A stretch of DNA of 64,000 nt from Narthecium ossifragum (lineage: Eukaryota; Streptophyta; Magnoliopsida; Dioscoreales; Nartheciaceae), in NCBI GenBank assembly GCA_963920575.1, contig OY986969.1, positions 12,230,615 to 12,294,614 on the forward strand. Direction: 5' to 3'. Made by a program: the position numbers and the translations under genes. The notes beneath the pieces were generated by a model. It worked only from the letters and a program-made list of their open reading frames with translations, did no database searches and was not told the DNA's origin. Shown piece after piece: positions 11,451-23,222 of the stretch. The number at the start of each line of letters is the position of its first letter. The stretch's first letter is position 1.

Positions 11451-12286
11451 CTGTTTCCCCTGTTTCCGGCTGCCACCTTCTTCCCGTCCGTTCTCCCTCC
11501 TCCGGCCATCATTTTGAGTGCTTGAGGGCTCGTTGGATTCATGGCAGCGTGAGGAAGATCTGTGGCTTGGTTTGAAGCCGGTTTGGTGCTTGTATAGCGA
11601 GGATACAACCGAGGTTTGCTTAGTCCGGTAGGTTTCTTCCTACTTGGGTTTAATAGGGGTTTTCTCTTAATCTAGCTGGTGTATCCAGGTGTTCTTGGTG
11701 TTGTTGTGTGCATCTTGGTTAGCTTAATTTCTTTTTTGAGTTTTATATGATTTGATTGAGATTTTAGTAGGATTTTAGCATCTTTAAACTCGGATTTTCC
11801 GGTTTCTCTGTTCTTGAAGAACAACCAGTTTACAGCGTATTTTCCAGTCTGTACATGCATGATCTTGATTTATGATGAACATGAGAGTTAGACATCTTTG
11901 GATCTACTCTCAGTTGCAACTAGTTTCATATTTTTCTGATTTTCGTATGGATTTTTATGAGTTTCCTACGGATGGGCTGCGTTGCAGCAATTAAAGGTAA
12001 TTAGTGATGTTAACGGTTTTGATTAGCGTTTTCCCGGTAATGGAACCGTCGGATGTATCTTGGTTTTGGATATGTTGATCCCAGTATATTTTCCTGCGTT
12101 TTTCTAAGTTGGATCTCGAATCCGACGTCATTTGGACGTCGGATCGACGAGGTCGCTTAGCCTCTAATAAGAGGATCTTGATGATTAAATAATATTATTT
12201 ATGCTCATCTGAGTTTTCGAGGTTGCTTCCCGTTGCAAGGGTTCACAGTTGACGGTCATGATACAGTCGAAATGCCGGGACCCGCT

Positions 12287-13727
12287 TGAAGAGTCACTAA
12301 ATATTCATAATTAAACCCCTTAAATTACCTTTGTTAGGCCTAGAGTAGTTGTATTTAATAGTTTGTTAGTTGATTTCAGGTTTAATCATGATTTGAGAAG
12401 AAATATAAGAAATTTGGCTAAAATGATGAATTTATGTGATAAAGACTGCTTCATCGCATGTCAGGAGAATATTCGCTATAAATGTTTTATAAGTCCAAAT
12501 ATTATGGACAATTATTACATTGTAGAAGACTTCAAGAGATACAACGTTCATGTTGGACATTTTGTGAGACTCCTGATGGATTAATACCAGTTTTGAAGAA
12601 GATAAAAATATATAGCTGCTGGAAAACTAGTCCGTCGACGTTCCGAATAATATTCGCCAAATATTCCATATAAGTCCGAATATTATGAAATATTCAGAAT
12701 ATGAAGAGGACTTTCTAATCTACAACTTTCGTGTTGGACAATGTTTCAAAGTTCGGCTTAATTGGACTCAGTTGCACTCGGAATAAGACTGTCAGAATTA
12801 AATCAGGAAATCCGAGTTGTAATTGATGTCAAACCCAACTCAAACTCTAATTTCGGGAGTTGTCCTATAAATAGGGTTATTGATCCGAAAATAATGATCT
12901 TTTTGACAATCTTTGGAGGAGGAAGAAGAAAACGGAGAGGATGTGGATGGCGACAGCTTCCTATTCCAACCCAATGGCTTTCATCTAAAAGATGAGTCGC
13001 TAATTCTTGTATTTAGGAATATCATGAAACCCTAGTGTAGTTTTGGTTTTTCTTTAGTTTGATTGTTGTGAACTTCTCGATACATGATCTCATAAATACG
13101 GTTTTATTGTTAATAGAGTTGAAGGAACAGAGTTCCTTTGACGTACTTTCAGTCCTACATGATTTCTGTGATTGATTGTAGAGATTTATGAGATGGTTTT
13201 CATGAAGTTATTGGTTTACCTTTGAGATAAGCTACGCTACGTGAAGATAGGTTGTGCCACGGTCATTAGGAGTAGTATAATTTAAGGCAATCGTAGGACC
13301 AAAGACAATCTATGCCAAGCAAAGATGGGTTATGCCGTTGGGAATATTAACTTTCTTTTAGGGATTCATGTGAGCTTGTAGCCATATGATCTATAATGTT
13401 AAGAGAAGGGAGCAAGATGATAACTAGTGAAGACTAATAATGAAACTAGGGCGGATTGAGTAATTCCTTAGTAACTACTCCATTGACTCAAATTGATCAA
13501 CCTTTTATTTCTTTTCTTTGTTAGTTAGATAACTCTATTTTATCTTTGATTCTTTTCCTTAGTTTTAGGTTTTGAAGAATTGATTTCCGTTTCCAACGTT
13601 TTCCCTGTGGATCGACTCCCGACTTCACCTCTATTTTCACCTAGTAGTTTAGTGATTGAATAAGGATTATAAATTTATTATTTGATTGAGTTTGTAATGT
13701 TTTAACGACAACGTTTGCGAGCTATCA
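12287..13727 (+). mobile_element. Family C solo LTR (TSD CCGCT)
   Basis: A 1441-bp LTR inserted in A2 with perfect CCGCT flanks (12282-12286 and 13728-13732). The matching uninterrupted site is visible in LTR A6 near 54690-54710. It starts TGAAGAGTCACTAAAT (one change from the family start) and ends GCGAGCTATCA. A clear TATA box CTATAAATAGG lies near 12866. Between the start and that box are many AATATT palindromes (12465-12700). Confidence 0.92.
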
Positions 13728-14710
13728 CCGCTACTGATTGGTTGGCAGTGGTCGGCGGTATCGCTGCAGCAATCCAATTGGACTTGTTTGTTATTTTATT
13801 ATATTATTGCATGTTTACTTCTTACATGCGCATGATCATAGCATGCATTTTGTTTGTGCATTAGATGCATAAGGATAGGGTGTCGGCTTTCGGGTAGCTT
13901 GGACCTAGCTCTAGGACCGTGGGGGGTAGCGTGGTCCAGATTGGATGGTAGTATTTTATCAATCTTCATGATAGGCTTAGATGGCATGAATATATGTTGA
14001 TCGATGATTTAGAGATCGTGTCGGCCTCTAGTCAGATTCTCAGGTGTAGCCGGTGCCCGGTTATAATGACTCTTGGATAGAGGGTGTGCCTACTCAGCGG
14101 TGCCATTTTCTACCAGCAGTGCCGGTTTCCTGTTTGTGAGTCTGCAGTGTTGGTTTCCTGCTTACTGAGCGTGACCCGTCGTGTGACCAACTCGGCTGGA
14201 AGATCATGATTGTGGACCTCAGGGACAGATGGTGGGGTTATGGGACCGCTGTGTGCACCCAAACCTTACTTGGGAGTGACACTGTTGTGTTCCCTCCTTT
14301 CTGTGTGTCGTAGTGTAGAACCCTACTGAGCTTAGTGCTCGCTCCTACCTGGGCTGCGTTTTGTAGGTGCATGCGTTAGCTCTTCTTCGGTGGCCCCTAC
14401 CAGGCAGGTGTTTTGTGGCGCGACGGCGTCTGGGGGTTCTTGAGGAGCGGTGATCGGCATCTATACCCTTTTTGTTTAGATTGCCTCCTACGGGAGTGTG
14501 ATGTATATGAATGTACCCTTTGAGGTTTTGAAATGTGATATTATATTATATCTTTTGAGGTCGGTAATTATTGTTATTTTTGGGTATTTTTGAAATGTTT
14601 AGGGAAACCAATAAGCTAGAGGGAACCCTCGTGAAAATTATTCCGTATTTAGTTAAGTTCCGGCTCGCGTCACCCGGCCCGGTTGGGCCTTCGCGGGTTG
14701 GGGCACGACA

Positions 14711-15097
14711 ACTAAAGTGGTAATGTACAACTTTCAAGATGTATTATAGGGATTGTAGCAAACCATGTATTAAACTTTAGGTACATAATTGTAGTTGCAA
14801 ATTAACTATCCTAAAGAGAAATATGTCATAGGTAGCCAAATTAAGAACACGTACCCTCGGCAGCTGGTCAAAAGAAGTGAGCGAGGATATCCATTTCACT
14901 GGTATCTATAGTGTTGTTCATTCACGAAATGTCATGTCTTTCGGCGAACAAAGATAAATCGTGAGGATTAGGGATGCCCGTTCTCCAACATTATCGAAAG
15001 CGAGTGAAGGTGCTAAGGTCTCGAAAAGAGAAAGGACGAAAGTGAGTTAATTGCAATGAAATAAGAACAAAGTGATTTTCTTTTACGGCACCAAAAT
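14711..15097 (-). mobile_element. Tat-like element leader and primer binding site
   Basis: Read on the minus strand, the sequence after the LTR end at 15098 begins AAAT, then TGGTGCCGTAAAAG (15080-15093). That is a plausible PBS starting with the usual TGG; the tRNA was not identified. The remaining 370 bp have no frame and look like a 5' leader. The leader is cut at 14711 by the end of LTR A2. Confidence 0.5.
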
Positions 15098-15103
15098 TGG
15101 TTC

Positions 15104-17710
15104 TGTGAGGACCCGTACCTCCAACCCGGTCCGACCGCGTTAGGTCGAGGGTCTGGGTTTGCGGTTTTGGTTCGGTTGGCCTTGGGATGCGATCGGTTGA
15201 TCGCATCGCTACTTTTGACCCCAGTGGCATTTTGGTAAATATGCTCCCTGGTGGTCAGTTTCACACCCGCGTTGCACACATGGCCTTTGATTGATGTATG
15301 TGTTTGATTAGAACCTTTAGGGCGCTTCCGATCGGAAGATCGGAGCTCGATCGGGACAGATTGAATCGGACGGCTGTGATGGATTCCAGCTTTCTATTTA
15401 AGCTCCTTCTTTCTCTTTCTTTTCTTCTTTCTTCCCTTGCCGTTCTCTTCTCTCTTTCTCTCTCTCCTACGACTGAGTGCTAGGGCATCGGAGTGCGGAT
15501 TTCGAGCGGATTCCGGCGATCGGAGTTGGGGGATGCGTGGAGGAGCTGCCCTATCTCATCAAGTAGGTGTTTCTACCTCGATCTCGTGATCGGGTTCTCC
15601 TAGGATAGGTTTATTGTATTTTCGCTGTAGGAGTACATATTAGAATGTTATGTAACTTGTAGCAGGTGTGTTGTGGACGATTTCGAGTATTCCTACCTCG
15701 TGATTTCCGTATTCTATCGGTTGAATCTTGTATTATCGTCGTTTATCGGTTTTCGGCCATTTTAACATAAATTGGTGATTTAACCGTCAAAAATATGATT
15801 TCTTTGCACCATTGGATTCCCCATCGTTAATTACACATGTTTGCAAAGTTTCATCGAATTCCAACTTGAATTGATCCTTGAAATCCAAGAAATTGGATTT
15901 CCGGCACTGTTTCAATGAACTGTGTCTAAGGCTCGACGGTCAATCGGTGGATCGACCGTCAAACGTTGATACGCTCTTTCGGGACCTGACGGTCGACCGT
16001 CGGATCGACCGTCGCATCGTCCGTCAGGTTCTGTCGGGATTTTGGCCTCCCACAGTCGATGCACCGATCGACTGTGGGCTTCCTCTTTGTTTTCATCCTG
16101 CCTCACGGTCGACCGTCGGATCGACCGTGGCATCGTCCGCGAGGCTCTGTCTCGTTTTGGGCTTCCCACGGTCGATGCACCGATCGACTGTCACCCAAGT
16201 GGTTTTCCCCGTTTTGGCCTCACGGTCGACCGTGACATCGACCGTGGTCTCACGGTCGACCGTCGGATCGACCGTCACATCGATCGTGGGCCCTTGAACA
16301 TGGTTTTCTGGTCTTTCTTGAATGGCTTTCATTCGTGATTGATCTTTAAACATGTTGGAAAGTTTACAAGTGGATTTTGTAGAGTTTTCAAAGGATTTCT
16401 TTCTAGTTTGAGGATCGATTCGAGTAATTCCTTTTTTGGGCAAACCTATGGTTTTGATTACATTTAATACATGTTGGTTGTAGTTAAATGCTTAGTTGAT
16501 TGCCTAACCATTAGCTAGCTATGAGTGCTAGCTAATGAGGAATTGTGGAACCTTAGCCTGTTGCCGGTGAGTGCCGAGGGCTATTGTATAACTGTGGCCA
16601 GTTACCTGCGTGTAACTGTGGAACCTTAGTCTGTTAGGTGCAAGAGAGCACTGAAGACTATTGTATATCTGTATTCATGCTTTGCTCAGATCTTTGTTTG
16701 GTTAGCATAGATTATCTGTATTTGAGGCCCTTGCTATGCTTACCCCTTGGCTAGCTGTAAGCTATGCCTACCCCTGTATGATTAATGACATCTTGTTGCA
16801 TGCCTATATCTCTTTATCTGTGCCTGAGCATTGCATGCATCTTGATTGCATTAGAGGCACTTGAGGTTAGGTGGGCGATAGTTTAGTCGCCGATCTGAGG
16901 CTCTCGGGTAGCTCGGATCTAGCCTTAGGGCCGTGGCTAGGTAGTCAGGTTTAGGGTGTGATTGTATGATCTGAATCTCATGTATTGAGGATTTGCGATA
17001 GTTGACTCTGATCAATGTTTGAGGTTTAGAGGTCGTGTCGGTTCTCCAAGGCCAAGTGTTAAGGATGGTTGTCGATGCGTTCCCGACGTGGTTCCCCAAG
17101 CCATGGTGTTCCTGCTTGGGTAAGGGTGATCCTGCATGTTACTGTTCCTTGGCCTCCTGGTAACATGTTCAGGAGAGAGGTTTCATGACAGGAGCCCTTG
17201 GGACATCGATAGGGTTATGGGACCCGTGGCATCCTTTAGACTTAGGCGGAGAAACGACACTGTTGTCGTTTTCCTCCCTTCAGTGTGCCGTAGAGTAGAA
17301 CCCTACTGAGCTTATCACTCACTCCTACCCGGGCTGCGTATGCAGGTGCAGGCGCCAGTTCTTCTTCAGTAGAGCCGGCGAGATCAGCTTTTGACGTCGC
17401 GACTACATCCAGAGGTGCTTGAGGTTGCTGGAGGTCGATTGTTGTACTTTGGCAGTTTTGTAAATTATAAACATATTTGAGGACTTTTGGGATTATTTGT
17501 GTAATATCTATCCTTGGAAGACTTTTGTATCAAATTTTGAACAGTACAACTTGATGTATATTTGTGAATTGAATTGTTGTTTCACCTCTGGAAAATAAAA
17601 TTGTTTAAGTTTATCTATAATTCCGCTTTGTATCGCTCCATTTGGAGATGAATAGTGATAGGAACCCTCACGCCTCGTCCTGGATGAGTTTTCTGGGTCG
17701 GGGTGTGACA
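15104..17710 (+). mobile_element. Family A solo LTR, copy A3 (TSD GGTTC)
   Basis: A clean 2607-bp solo LTR with perfect GGTTC flanks (15099-15103 and 17711-17715), inserted 6 bp inside the end of the Tat-like LTR. It starts TGTGAGGACCCGTACCTCC and ends GGGTCGGGGTGTGACA. A TATTTAAG box lies at 15394-15401 followed by a CT-rich leader. Just upstream are CCGATCGGAAGATCGG words. The 3' third holds the family block GTAGCTCGGATCTAGCC (about 16907). It has no internal domain and serves as the best type copy for the family. Confidence 0.93.
15925..16290 (+). repeat. Cluster of GACGGTCGACCGTC / ATCGACCGT palindromes
   Basis: More than a dozen copies of (G/C)ATCGACCGT(C/G) and GGTCGACCGT lie in 370 bp, often as word pairs a few bases apart. 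Here the cluster lies downstream of the LTR TATA box, so the predicted transcript would carry it. The same word occurs upstream of the TATA box in the B LTR at 52105-53595 and in the C-like leader at 22930-23105. Confidence 0.75.
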
Positions 17711-17715
17711 GGTTC

Positions 17716-18057
17716 AGTCAAAAACATAATATTTTATTAACTGCAAAGGCCGAAGCGCTGATGGTTCCGATGATTTTACTTACTTGCAAGCGAGGCGAGT
17801 AAGTTTTACAAGAGACGCAAGGTGAACCTACGATACAAGAGTACAGGGCGGACTTGTGAAAGACCTAAATTTAAAATACAAATAACAGTCGCTAGGCCTA
17901 CTGACACAAGAGTCTTGCTCTGGTTTCTTGATTTTGTGAGAGAGCTTCCTTGTTGTATCCTTTGGGCTTTTATACTGCTCTGTTTCTCCAGTAGTTCTAT
18001 TGGTTGTTGTCTCCATTGTGTCTGATAGTTAAACTGCTAGTTAGTTATATTAAGTGT
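17716..18057 (-). other. Middle part of the Tat-like LTR with its promoter
   Basis: This is the part of the Tat-like LTR between its two solo-LTR insertions. Its TATAAAAG box (17964-17976, minus) is followed in sense by a GATTTTGTGAG-type transcribed leader. Short open frames on the two strands here overlap and are not coding. Confidence 0.5.
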
Positions 18058-19527
18058 TGATATCGTTCAAATGTATCACAACACAGCGGTGCAGTGCAGT
18101 ATAACATAAGAGAGGTCGGACCCACAGAGAGACAAGCAGAAAACATCCAAAACGCAAATAACAATGAATTGAAGACAAACGAGAACTTAAGAATTAACTA
18201 AATTAGATCAAAGGTTTTAATGATAATTCAAGATTAACTAGAGATATCAATGTGTTAAGATGGCTAGGTGTTAGAAATCCCTTCACTTGGACTTAGGTTC
18301 TTCTTCTAGCAACGGTTCATTCAATACTCAGTTAAGGGATTCACATCCCAATCACCTTAACCGAAAGATGTAGAATTATGAATCTAACAAAATATATAAA
18401 TGTATGTTCTTACGATTGATTCTTCCTTATCATAGTTCTAACTTCATCCTATCCAAACCTAAGAATATATGATACCGGCTGTCATTACTGGCAACGTATA
18501 GCAAAAGTTCATCGGGATAAAGCCCTAACTCTATCTTACCAGATCTCTAAGAATACACAATACCAACTCTCACAATCGGCAATGCATAGCAAAGATTTCA
18601 TGAGTTAAAGTAGGTAAACAATAGATATAATCCTTGAAGATTTAATACATAGAAAAGTGTTTAACAATAAAGATTCAAACTATGAACCTTGATGAAAAAG
18701 AAACCCTAATCCTCACTAGGTCATCCGTCCGCCATGCCCGCGGATTACTCGGCCATGGATGAAGATGTCTTCATCTTCTTCCCTAAGAAACTTCCAGAAA
18801 CAAACCTCCAAACACGTCGAAGAAACTCCTTATATATGGGTATGAAACCTTAGCTTTTATTTCAGCCTTTGAATCAAATCTGGTAACTCATATTCAGGTT
18901 AAGGTGGTAACTCCTTATATATGGGTATGAAACCTTAGCTTTTATCCTCTCAAGGCAAAGGATCGATCTTCTTCTTCTCTATTTCTCCGTTGCCAGGGTC
19001 ACCCCGCATAGGATCGATCTTCTTGAAGAGTAAGATCGATCTTCTTATAATTGGTTCTCTGTCAACTCTCCGTAGCATAAAATGATCGATCATTGGAAGG
19101 GCAATGATAGATCCTTTGAAAGTATCCGCTCTATTAGGATTAAATGCACTTAGCAGATCGATCTCTTCCTTGGGTGAAGATCGATCCGTTAAGCATCAAA
19201 TCAATCTTCTTCTTCCGTAACTGCTTTGTCTGCGCCTCTCGTACTCAAAATAGCATATCTTCCTCTAGGAAACTCTAAATCATGAACCATAAAAACTCTC
19301 AGAAACTAGACTTTTAGAACTTTCAAACCATGTATAGCACATCATCTGGTTCATTCTGAAAAGATACAATTTTGGCGTTAAAGACCCATATTTGCTTCAA
19401 TTTCCTGTATAATATAAATAACTTTGTAAAGCAACATATACGGACGAAATCATTTATATTAATCATGAAAACTCAGCAAATAAGCTGCTCTTAGTCATGT
19501 TCTGAGTGCACTTTCATGCACTCATCA
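18058..19527 (-). mobile_element. Family B solo LTR, copy B5 (TSD AGTGT/ATTGT)
   Basis: A 1470-bp LTR on the minus strand inserted in the Tat-like LTR. On the minus strand it starts TGATGAGTGCATGAAAGTGC and ends near GAACGATATCA. The flanks differ by one base (18053-18057 and 19528-19532). A TATATAAGG box lies near 18832-18840. The word cluster at 18958-19210 is AAGATCGATCTT-like, unlike the words in other B copies. Confidence 0.85.
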
Positions 19528-20064
19528 ATTGTCCATGCTTTTCATTGGTGATATTGAGCTTCCCTTTTCATGGCTTCACTTTCGTCAGTGTTTACTTTCA
19601 CGTGCTGAAGCCATTGCAACTAATGCCTTCTATTTACCTGCACACGAAAGAAATAATTTTCTCGTGTACATTCCCCCGATGCGAATTTCTCAAAAATCAT
19701 TTGTTTTCGAGGAAATCACATAAAGTCTTTTGCATAATCATTGATATGACTTATTGGACACTTGACACTTTACTCTGTACTTCATGATGCGACCTGGCCT
19801 TTTGGCCATCATCGTCACTATACCTTTATTTGCTCGAAAGACCAAAATCTGACGACATTTGCTGACTTAGCACCTCTTTATGTCACGTCAAAGATCGTAG
19901 GAATCATGGCGCATAAATTGCGACGGCTGCAGTACGATAATTGAACCATTAGAAACACACTAATACTTCCTCGGCCAATCACAGCCATTGATTAGAAATT
20001 ATGGCGATTCGACCATATTAAAGGTCATCATGATTTATTGATCCCCATGTCAATTTTTTTCCTT

Positions 20065-20205
20065 TAAATACCATCAAAACACTAAGGTTACTTTTACTCC
20101 CTTGGCTTTTACTTTCCTCTTTTAGCGCCATCGACTTTTATACTCTATCTCTTTCTTCCTCGTACCATCTAGTGCTTGTTTCTCCTTGTTTGATATTTCA
20201 TAGCA
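20065..20205 (+). promoter_or_regulatory. Likely promoter and 5' UTR of the PMD frame
   Basis: TTTAAATACCATC (about 20074) and a second TTTATACTCTATC (about 20137) lie upstream of a pyrimidine-rich leader and the ATG at 20206. This promoter points right, against the Tat-like element (minus). It fits an antisense ORF with its own promoter next to the 3' LTR. Confidence 0.45.
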
Positions 20206-21303
20206 ATGGCTTCTAAAGTTCCCAAGTCATCTTCCAAGCTAAGCAAGAAGGGTTCTCGTGATGCTTCGGATGCAGCATGTGAGGTTTTCAAGGTTTGGAT
20301 GGATCTTCTTATGTTGGCAGCGTTAGAGATAAGTACCTCTCCTCCGCCAATACTTCTGTCGTTCTTGGTCCTTATGCAAAACCAGAGGCCATTATGGAAG
20401 AGTATAGGGAAGAAAGTACTTACCCCTTCCTTCAATCTCTGCCCTTCACACACCCTCTTCACCTAGGGTGCATAGCCATTCCCATTCTCATTCGTTCATG
20501 GCCGCTTCATGATAATGATTTTGATGAATGGCGTTAACGAGTGATGGACTCCTCTTTAAAGACCATTCTTATTGATCTTGGTCTTCTTGAATTTCTTGAC
20601 CTCAGCGTTAAATGCCCCATCGTCGATTCTCCTATCGTTTTTGCTGTTCTTTAGTTTTGGTCTCCCGATTATAATGTTTTTGTTACTCCAATTGGGAGCA
20701 TGACCATTACCTTAACGGATCTTGCTTTTTTGATTGGTCTTTCTCCTTTTAGAAAGTCCATTTTAGGCAATATGGCAATAGGAGCTTCCGTGACAGACTC
20801 CTTCAAGGATGATGATTGCCGTTCTTATAGTCACTTCTTAGCCACTCATAAAAAACAAGGCGCTGTCTCTTTCGAGAAATAGGTTGCCTTCGTTCATTAC
20901 TGGTTTGTAAATTCATCCTTTATATCTCTTCCCAAAAGCCTCATCGCCGCTATGTCGATCTTGCCGCTGAGAATGTTTGTGGGAGTTAAATGGCCTGGTC
21001 CCCATTTGTTATTGCCTCCATCTATCACAGTCTCCACGATCTGACTAAACATTTAATCAATGGCTACTCTTCGCAGAGGTTCGTAGGTTGCGGTCCAATG
21101 TGCATTGTGCAACTCTAGCTCCGTGCCTATTTCGCTTTCTTTTCTCCTATTCTTCTATTAGCATTTTTGTTCCTTCCTTGGGCCATTTTTATCTTTTGGC
21201 CTCTCCGAAGGACTCTTCCTTTGATGAGGCTTTTGACTATTTTTACTGCTTATTTGAGTATGAAAATTTCGTTCCCTTCAACAAGAATCTTGCCCCTGCC
21301 TTC
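20206..21303 (+). pseudogene. Plant mobile domain (PMD) protein, N-terminal part
   Basis: The frame opens MASKVPKSSSKLSKKG, a basic Ser/Lys leader, and after a frameshift near 20290 continues through SVVLGPYAKPEAIMEEY. The key PMD-type signature is at 20700-20760: MTITLTDLAFLIGLSPF, similar to the 'TLxDVAxLLGLP' core of the aminotransferase-like plant mobile domain. It then runs SHFLATHKKQGAVSFEK and a helical stretch ending in APAF at 21303. Stop codons (TAA after 20534, TAG near 20653 and 20880) and frameshifts show decay. The frame stops abruptly at an LTR insertion and resumes at 25814. PMD frames in antisense next to the 3' LTR are known in the Tat lineage (for example RIRE2, Grande, Retand). 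It could instead be a host PMD gene, but the converging Tat-type integrase at 36686 favours the antisense ORF. Confidence 0.72.
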
Positions 21304-22746
21304 TGATGAGTCACTAAATATTCATACCTAAACCCCTTAATTTACCTTTGTTAGCCCGAGAGTATTTGTATTTGATAGTTTGTTAGTTCATTTCAGGTTT
21401 AATGAAGATTCAAGTTAGAAAATACAGAAAAAGGCTAATATGTCAAAATTACGTCACTTCGCTGTCAGTTTGAAAAGAATTCGCCAAAATCCCCAGAAAA
21501 ATCCTAAATTCCTGAAATTTGTAGGCCTTCTATAAGACATCAAGACGAACAACGTTCATGTTGGACACTTTGCTAGATTCCTGACAGATTAATACCAGTG
21601 TTGAAGCCTATGAAGATAAACATAAACTGGGAGACTCGTCCGTCGATGTTCAGGAGAATATTACCCAAATATTTCAGATAAGTCCGAATATTATCCAATC
21701 TTCGGGATCAAACAGAAGACTTCATGCTCTACATCGTTTGTGTTGGACTTGGTTTCCAATTCTGGCTTGATTGGACCCAGTTGTGACCGGAATAGACCGC
21801 CAGGAATTAATCCAGGGAATCCGAGTTGTAGTAGGAGTCCAACTTAGTCATAACCCTAATTCCGGGCGTACACCTATAAGAGGGTCTTTGCTGGCCGAAA
21901 ATAGGAGGTCACCATAGATAGAAAATAGTTGATTAGGGTTTCTGAAGAAGATGGAGCAGCAGCGTGGATACCATTCGTTCTTCATCGAATCTATGGCTTC
22001 CATCTCTAAGATGAGTAGCTAAATTTTGTACTAGGGATCTCATGAAGCTTTAGTGTAGCTTCTTTGTATTTTCTAGTTTGATACTTATAATCTTTTGCTA
22101 TCTTTTGCTAGACATAATCTTATAGATACGATTTTATTGTTAATAGAGTTGAGGGAACAGAGTTCCTTTACGTATATTTTGGCCTACCTGATTTCGGTGA
22201 TTGATGGTAGAGATCTATAGGATAGTTTTCATGTGGTTTGTGAATAGCCGATGAGATATTTTATGCTTAATGACGATATGTTGTCCTAAGGTTACCCCGA
22301 AGACAATCTATACTAATCGAAGATAAAATATGCCTTTGGAAAACACTCACCTTATTTTACGGATTCATGTAAGCTTAAGAAGCTATGAATCTATACTGTC
22401 TAGATAAGAAAACAAGAGGATAATTAGAGAGTACAGGGAGTGAAACTAAAGTGGATTGAGTGATCCCTAGGTTTTCTCTCATTAATATAGTTTAATCTTT
22501 TTATATCGCTTTCTTAATTAGTTTTAATTAATAAGTTTCTAAAACCCAAATCAATCATTTTCGCTTTAGGTTTAGAGTTCTGAGATTTAATTCTGGTTTC
22601 TCCTTCGTAATCAAAGTTTTCCCTGTGATTCGATCCCGTATTTCATCACTATTCTACCCCATAGTTTAGTATTTTGAATGAGGGTTTATAAATTCAGTTT
22701 TTGATTGAATTGGCATCTGATTTAACGACGCGTTTCCAAGCCATTA
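21304..22746 (+). repeat. 5' LTR of the truncated C-like element
   Basis: 1443 bp, starting TGATGAGTCACTAAATATTC and ending CCATTA next to the PBS (expected CA end mutated to TA). It is related to the other C LTRs but more diverged. A TATAAG-type box CACCTATAAGAGGG lies near 21870. AATATT-type words are present between the start and that box but are sparser than in other C copies. Confidence 0.85.
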
Positions 22747-22751
22747 ATTTT

Positions 22752-22769
22752 TGGCGCCGTTGCCGGGGA
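22752..22769 (+). other. Primer binding site of the truncated C-like element
   Basis: TGGCGCCGTTGCCGGGGA lies five bases after the LTR end. It is identical to the B element PBS and of the type thought to pair with tRNA-Asp in Athila elements. Confidence 0.88.
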
Positions 22770-22924
22770 ATTCTTCTGATTTTCAATGGAGTATCGATTT
22801 AATTTTCTCTTAAGTGTTTTTCTTAGTGTAGTTAGATATTTATTTTTAATTACTTTATTTTGCATTTTTAAAGATTTTTCTGACAATTTTCTGGAATGTT
22901 TGCATCATTGGAATGATTTTAACT

Positions 22925-23110
22925 TGAAGCAGACGGATGGTCGACCACAACATCGACCGTCGATCGACCGTCGTGCTCTACGATAGCCAAGGTCAACCGT
23001 GAGTCTCTGTCACGGAGAAAGCTTCCTAGGGTATATGCAACGATCGACTATCGCTTCTTTAAGTAAGGTTGCACAGTCCCACAGTCGACCGTAAGATCAA
23101 CCGCGAGCGC
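22925..23110 (+). repeat. GACCGTC palindrome cluster in the leader of the C-like element
   Basis: Words such as GGTCGACCAC, ATCGACCGTCGATCGACC and GTCGACCGTAAG lie between the PBS and the gag start. They match the word family of B4 and A3, although this is a different element and a position after the PBS. Confidence 0.55.
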
Positions 23111-23222
23111 AGTCAGCTTAATTTTCTTGCTTCGAAACTTTTTGTTTCAATCGTTGTTTTCCAGATTTTCTCCTCTCCTTCGAATATTCTGTTTTCTTTT
23201 GCTCTTTTTGGTGTGATCTTGC

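Larger units (their letters stand above)
11186..14710 (+). mobile_element. Family A LTR copy A2, 5' end not resolved
   Basis: From about 11480 this matches the family A LTR at 51902-57394 in plus orientation. It shares the block with GTGCTTGAGGGCTCGTTGGA, the block around 13880-14000, the ACCCTACTGAGCTTAGTGCT phrase near 14311, and the 3' end GGGTTGGGGCACGACA at 14710. A family C solo LTR splits it at 12287-13727. The usual first 130 bp of the LTR are not seen to the left, so the left edge at 11186 is only where the A1 insertion ends. Two AGATCGATCTT words lie at 11199-11234. Confidence 0.65.
15098..19670 (-). mobile_element. LTR of a Tat-like element, split by two solo LTRs
   Basis: Removing the insertions at 15104-17710 and 18058-19527 leaves an LTR of about 490 bp on the minus strand. 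It begins TGTACACGAG at 19670 and ends GACTGAACCA at 15098. A strong promoter AGTATAAAAGCCC lies at 17964-17976 in this orientation. A polypurine-like CGGGGGAA (19671-19678) adjoins its start, and a PBS-like site adjoins its end. Both signals are present, so this LTR serves as 3' LTR for the DNA to its right and as 5' LTR for the DNA to its left. Confidence 0.6.

Noticed and set aside
11072..11608. 167-codon plus-strand and 100-codon minus-strand frames
   Set aside because: They span the border between LTR A1 and A2 and a CTT-rich tract; composition is Phe/Ser or Glu/Lys runs.
15878..16443. Overlapping frames of 139, 116 and 98 codons
   Set aside because: They are translations of the GACCGTC palindromes (repeated VDRxIDR peptides), open in several frames at once.
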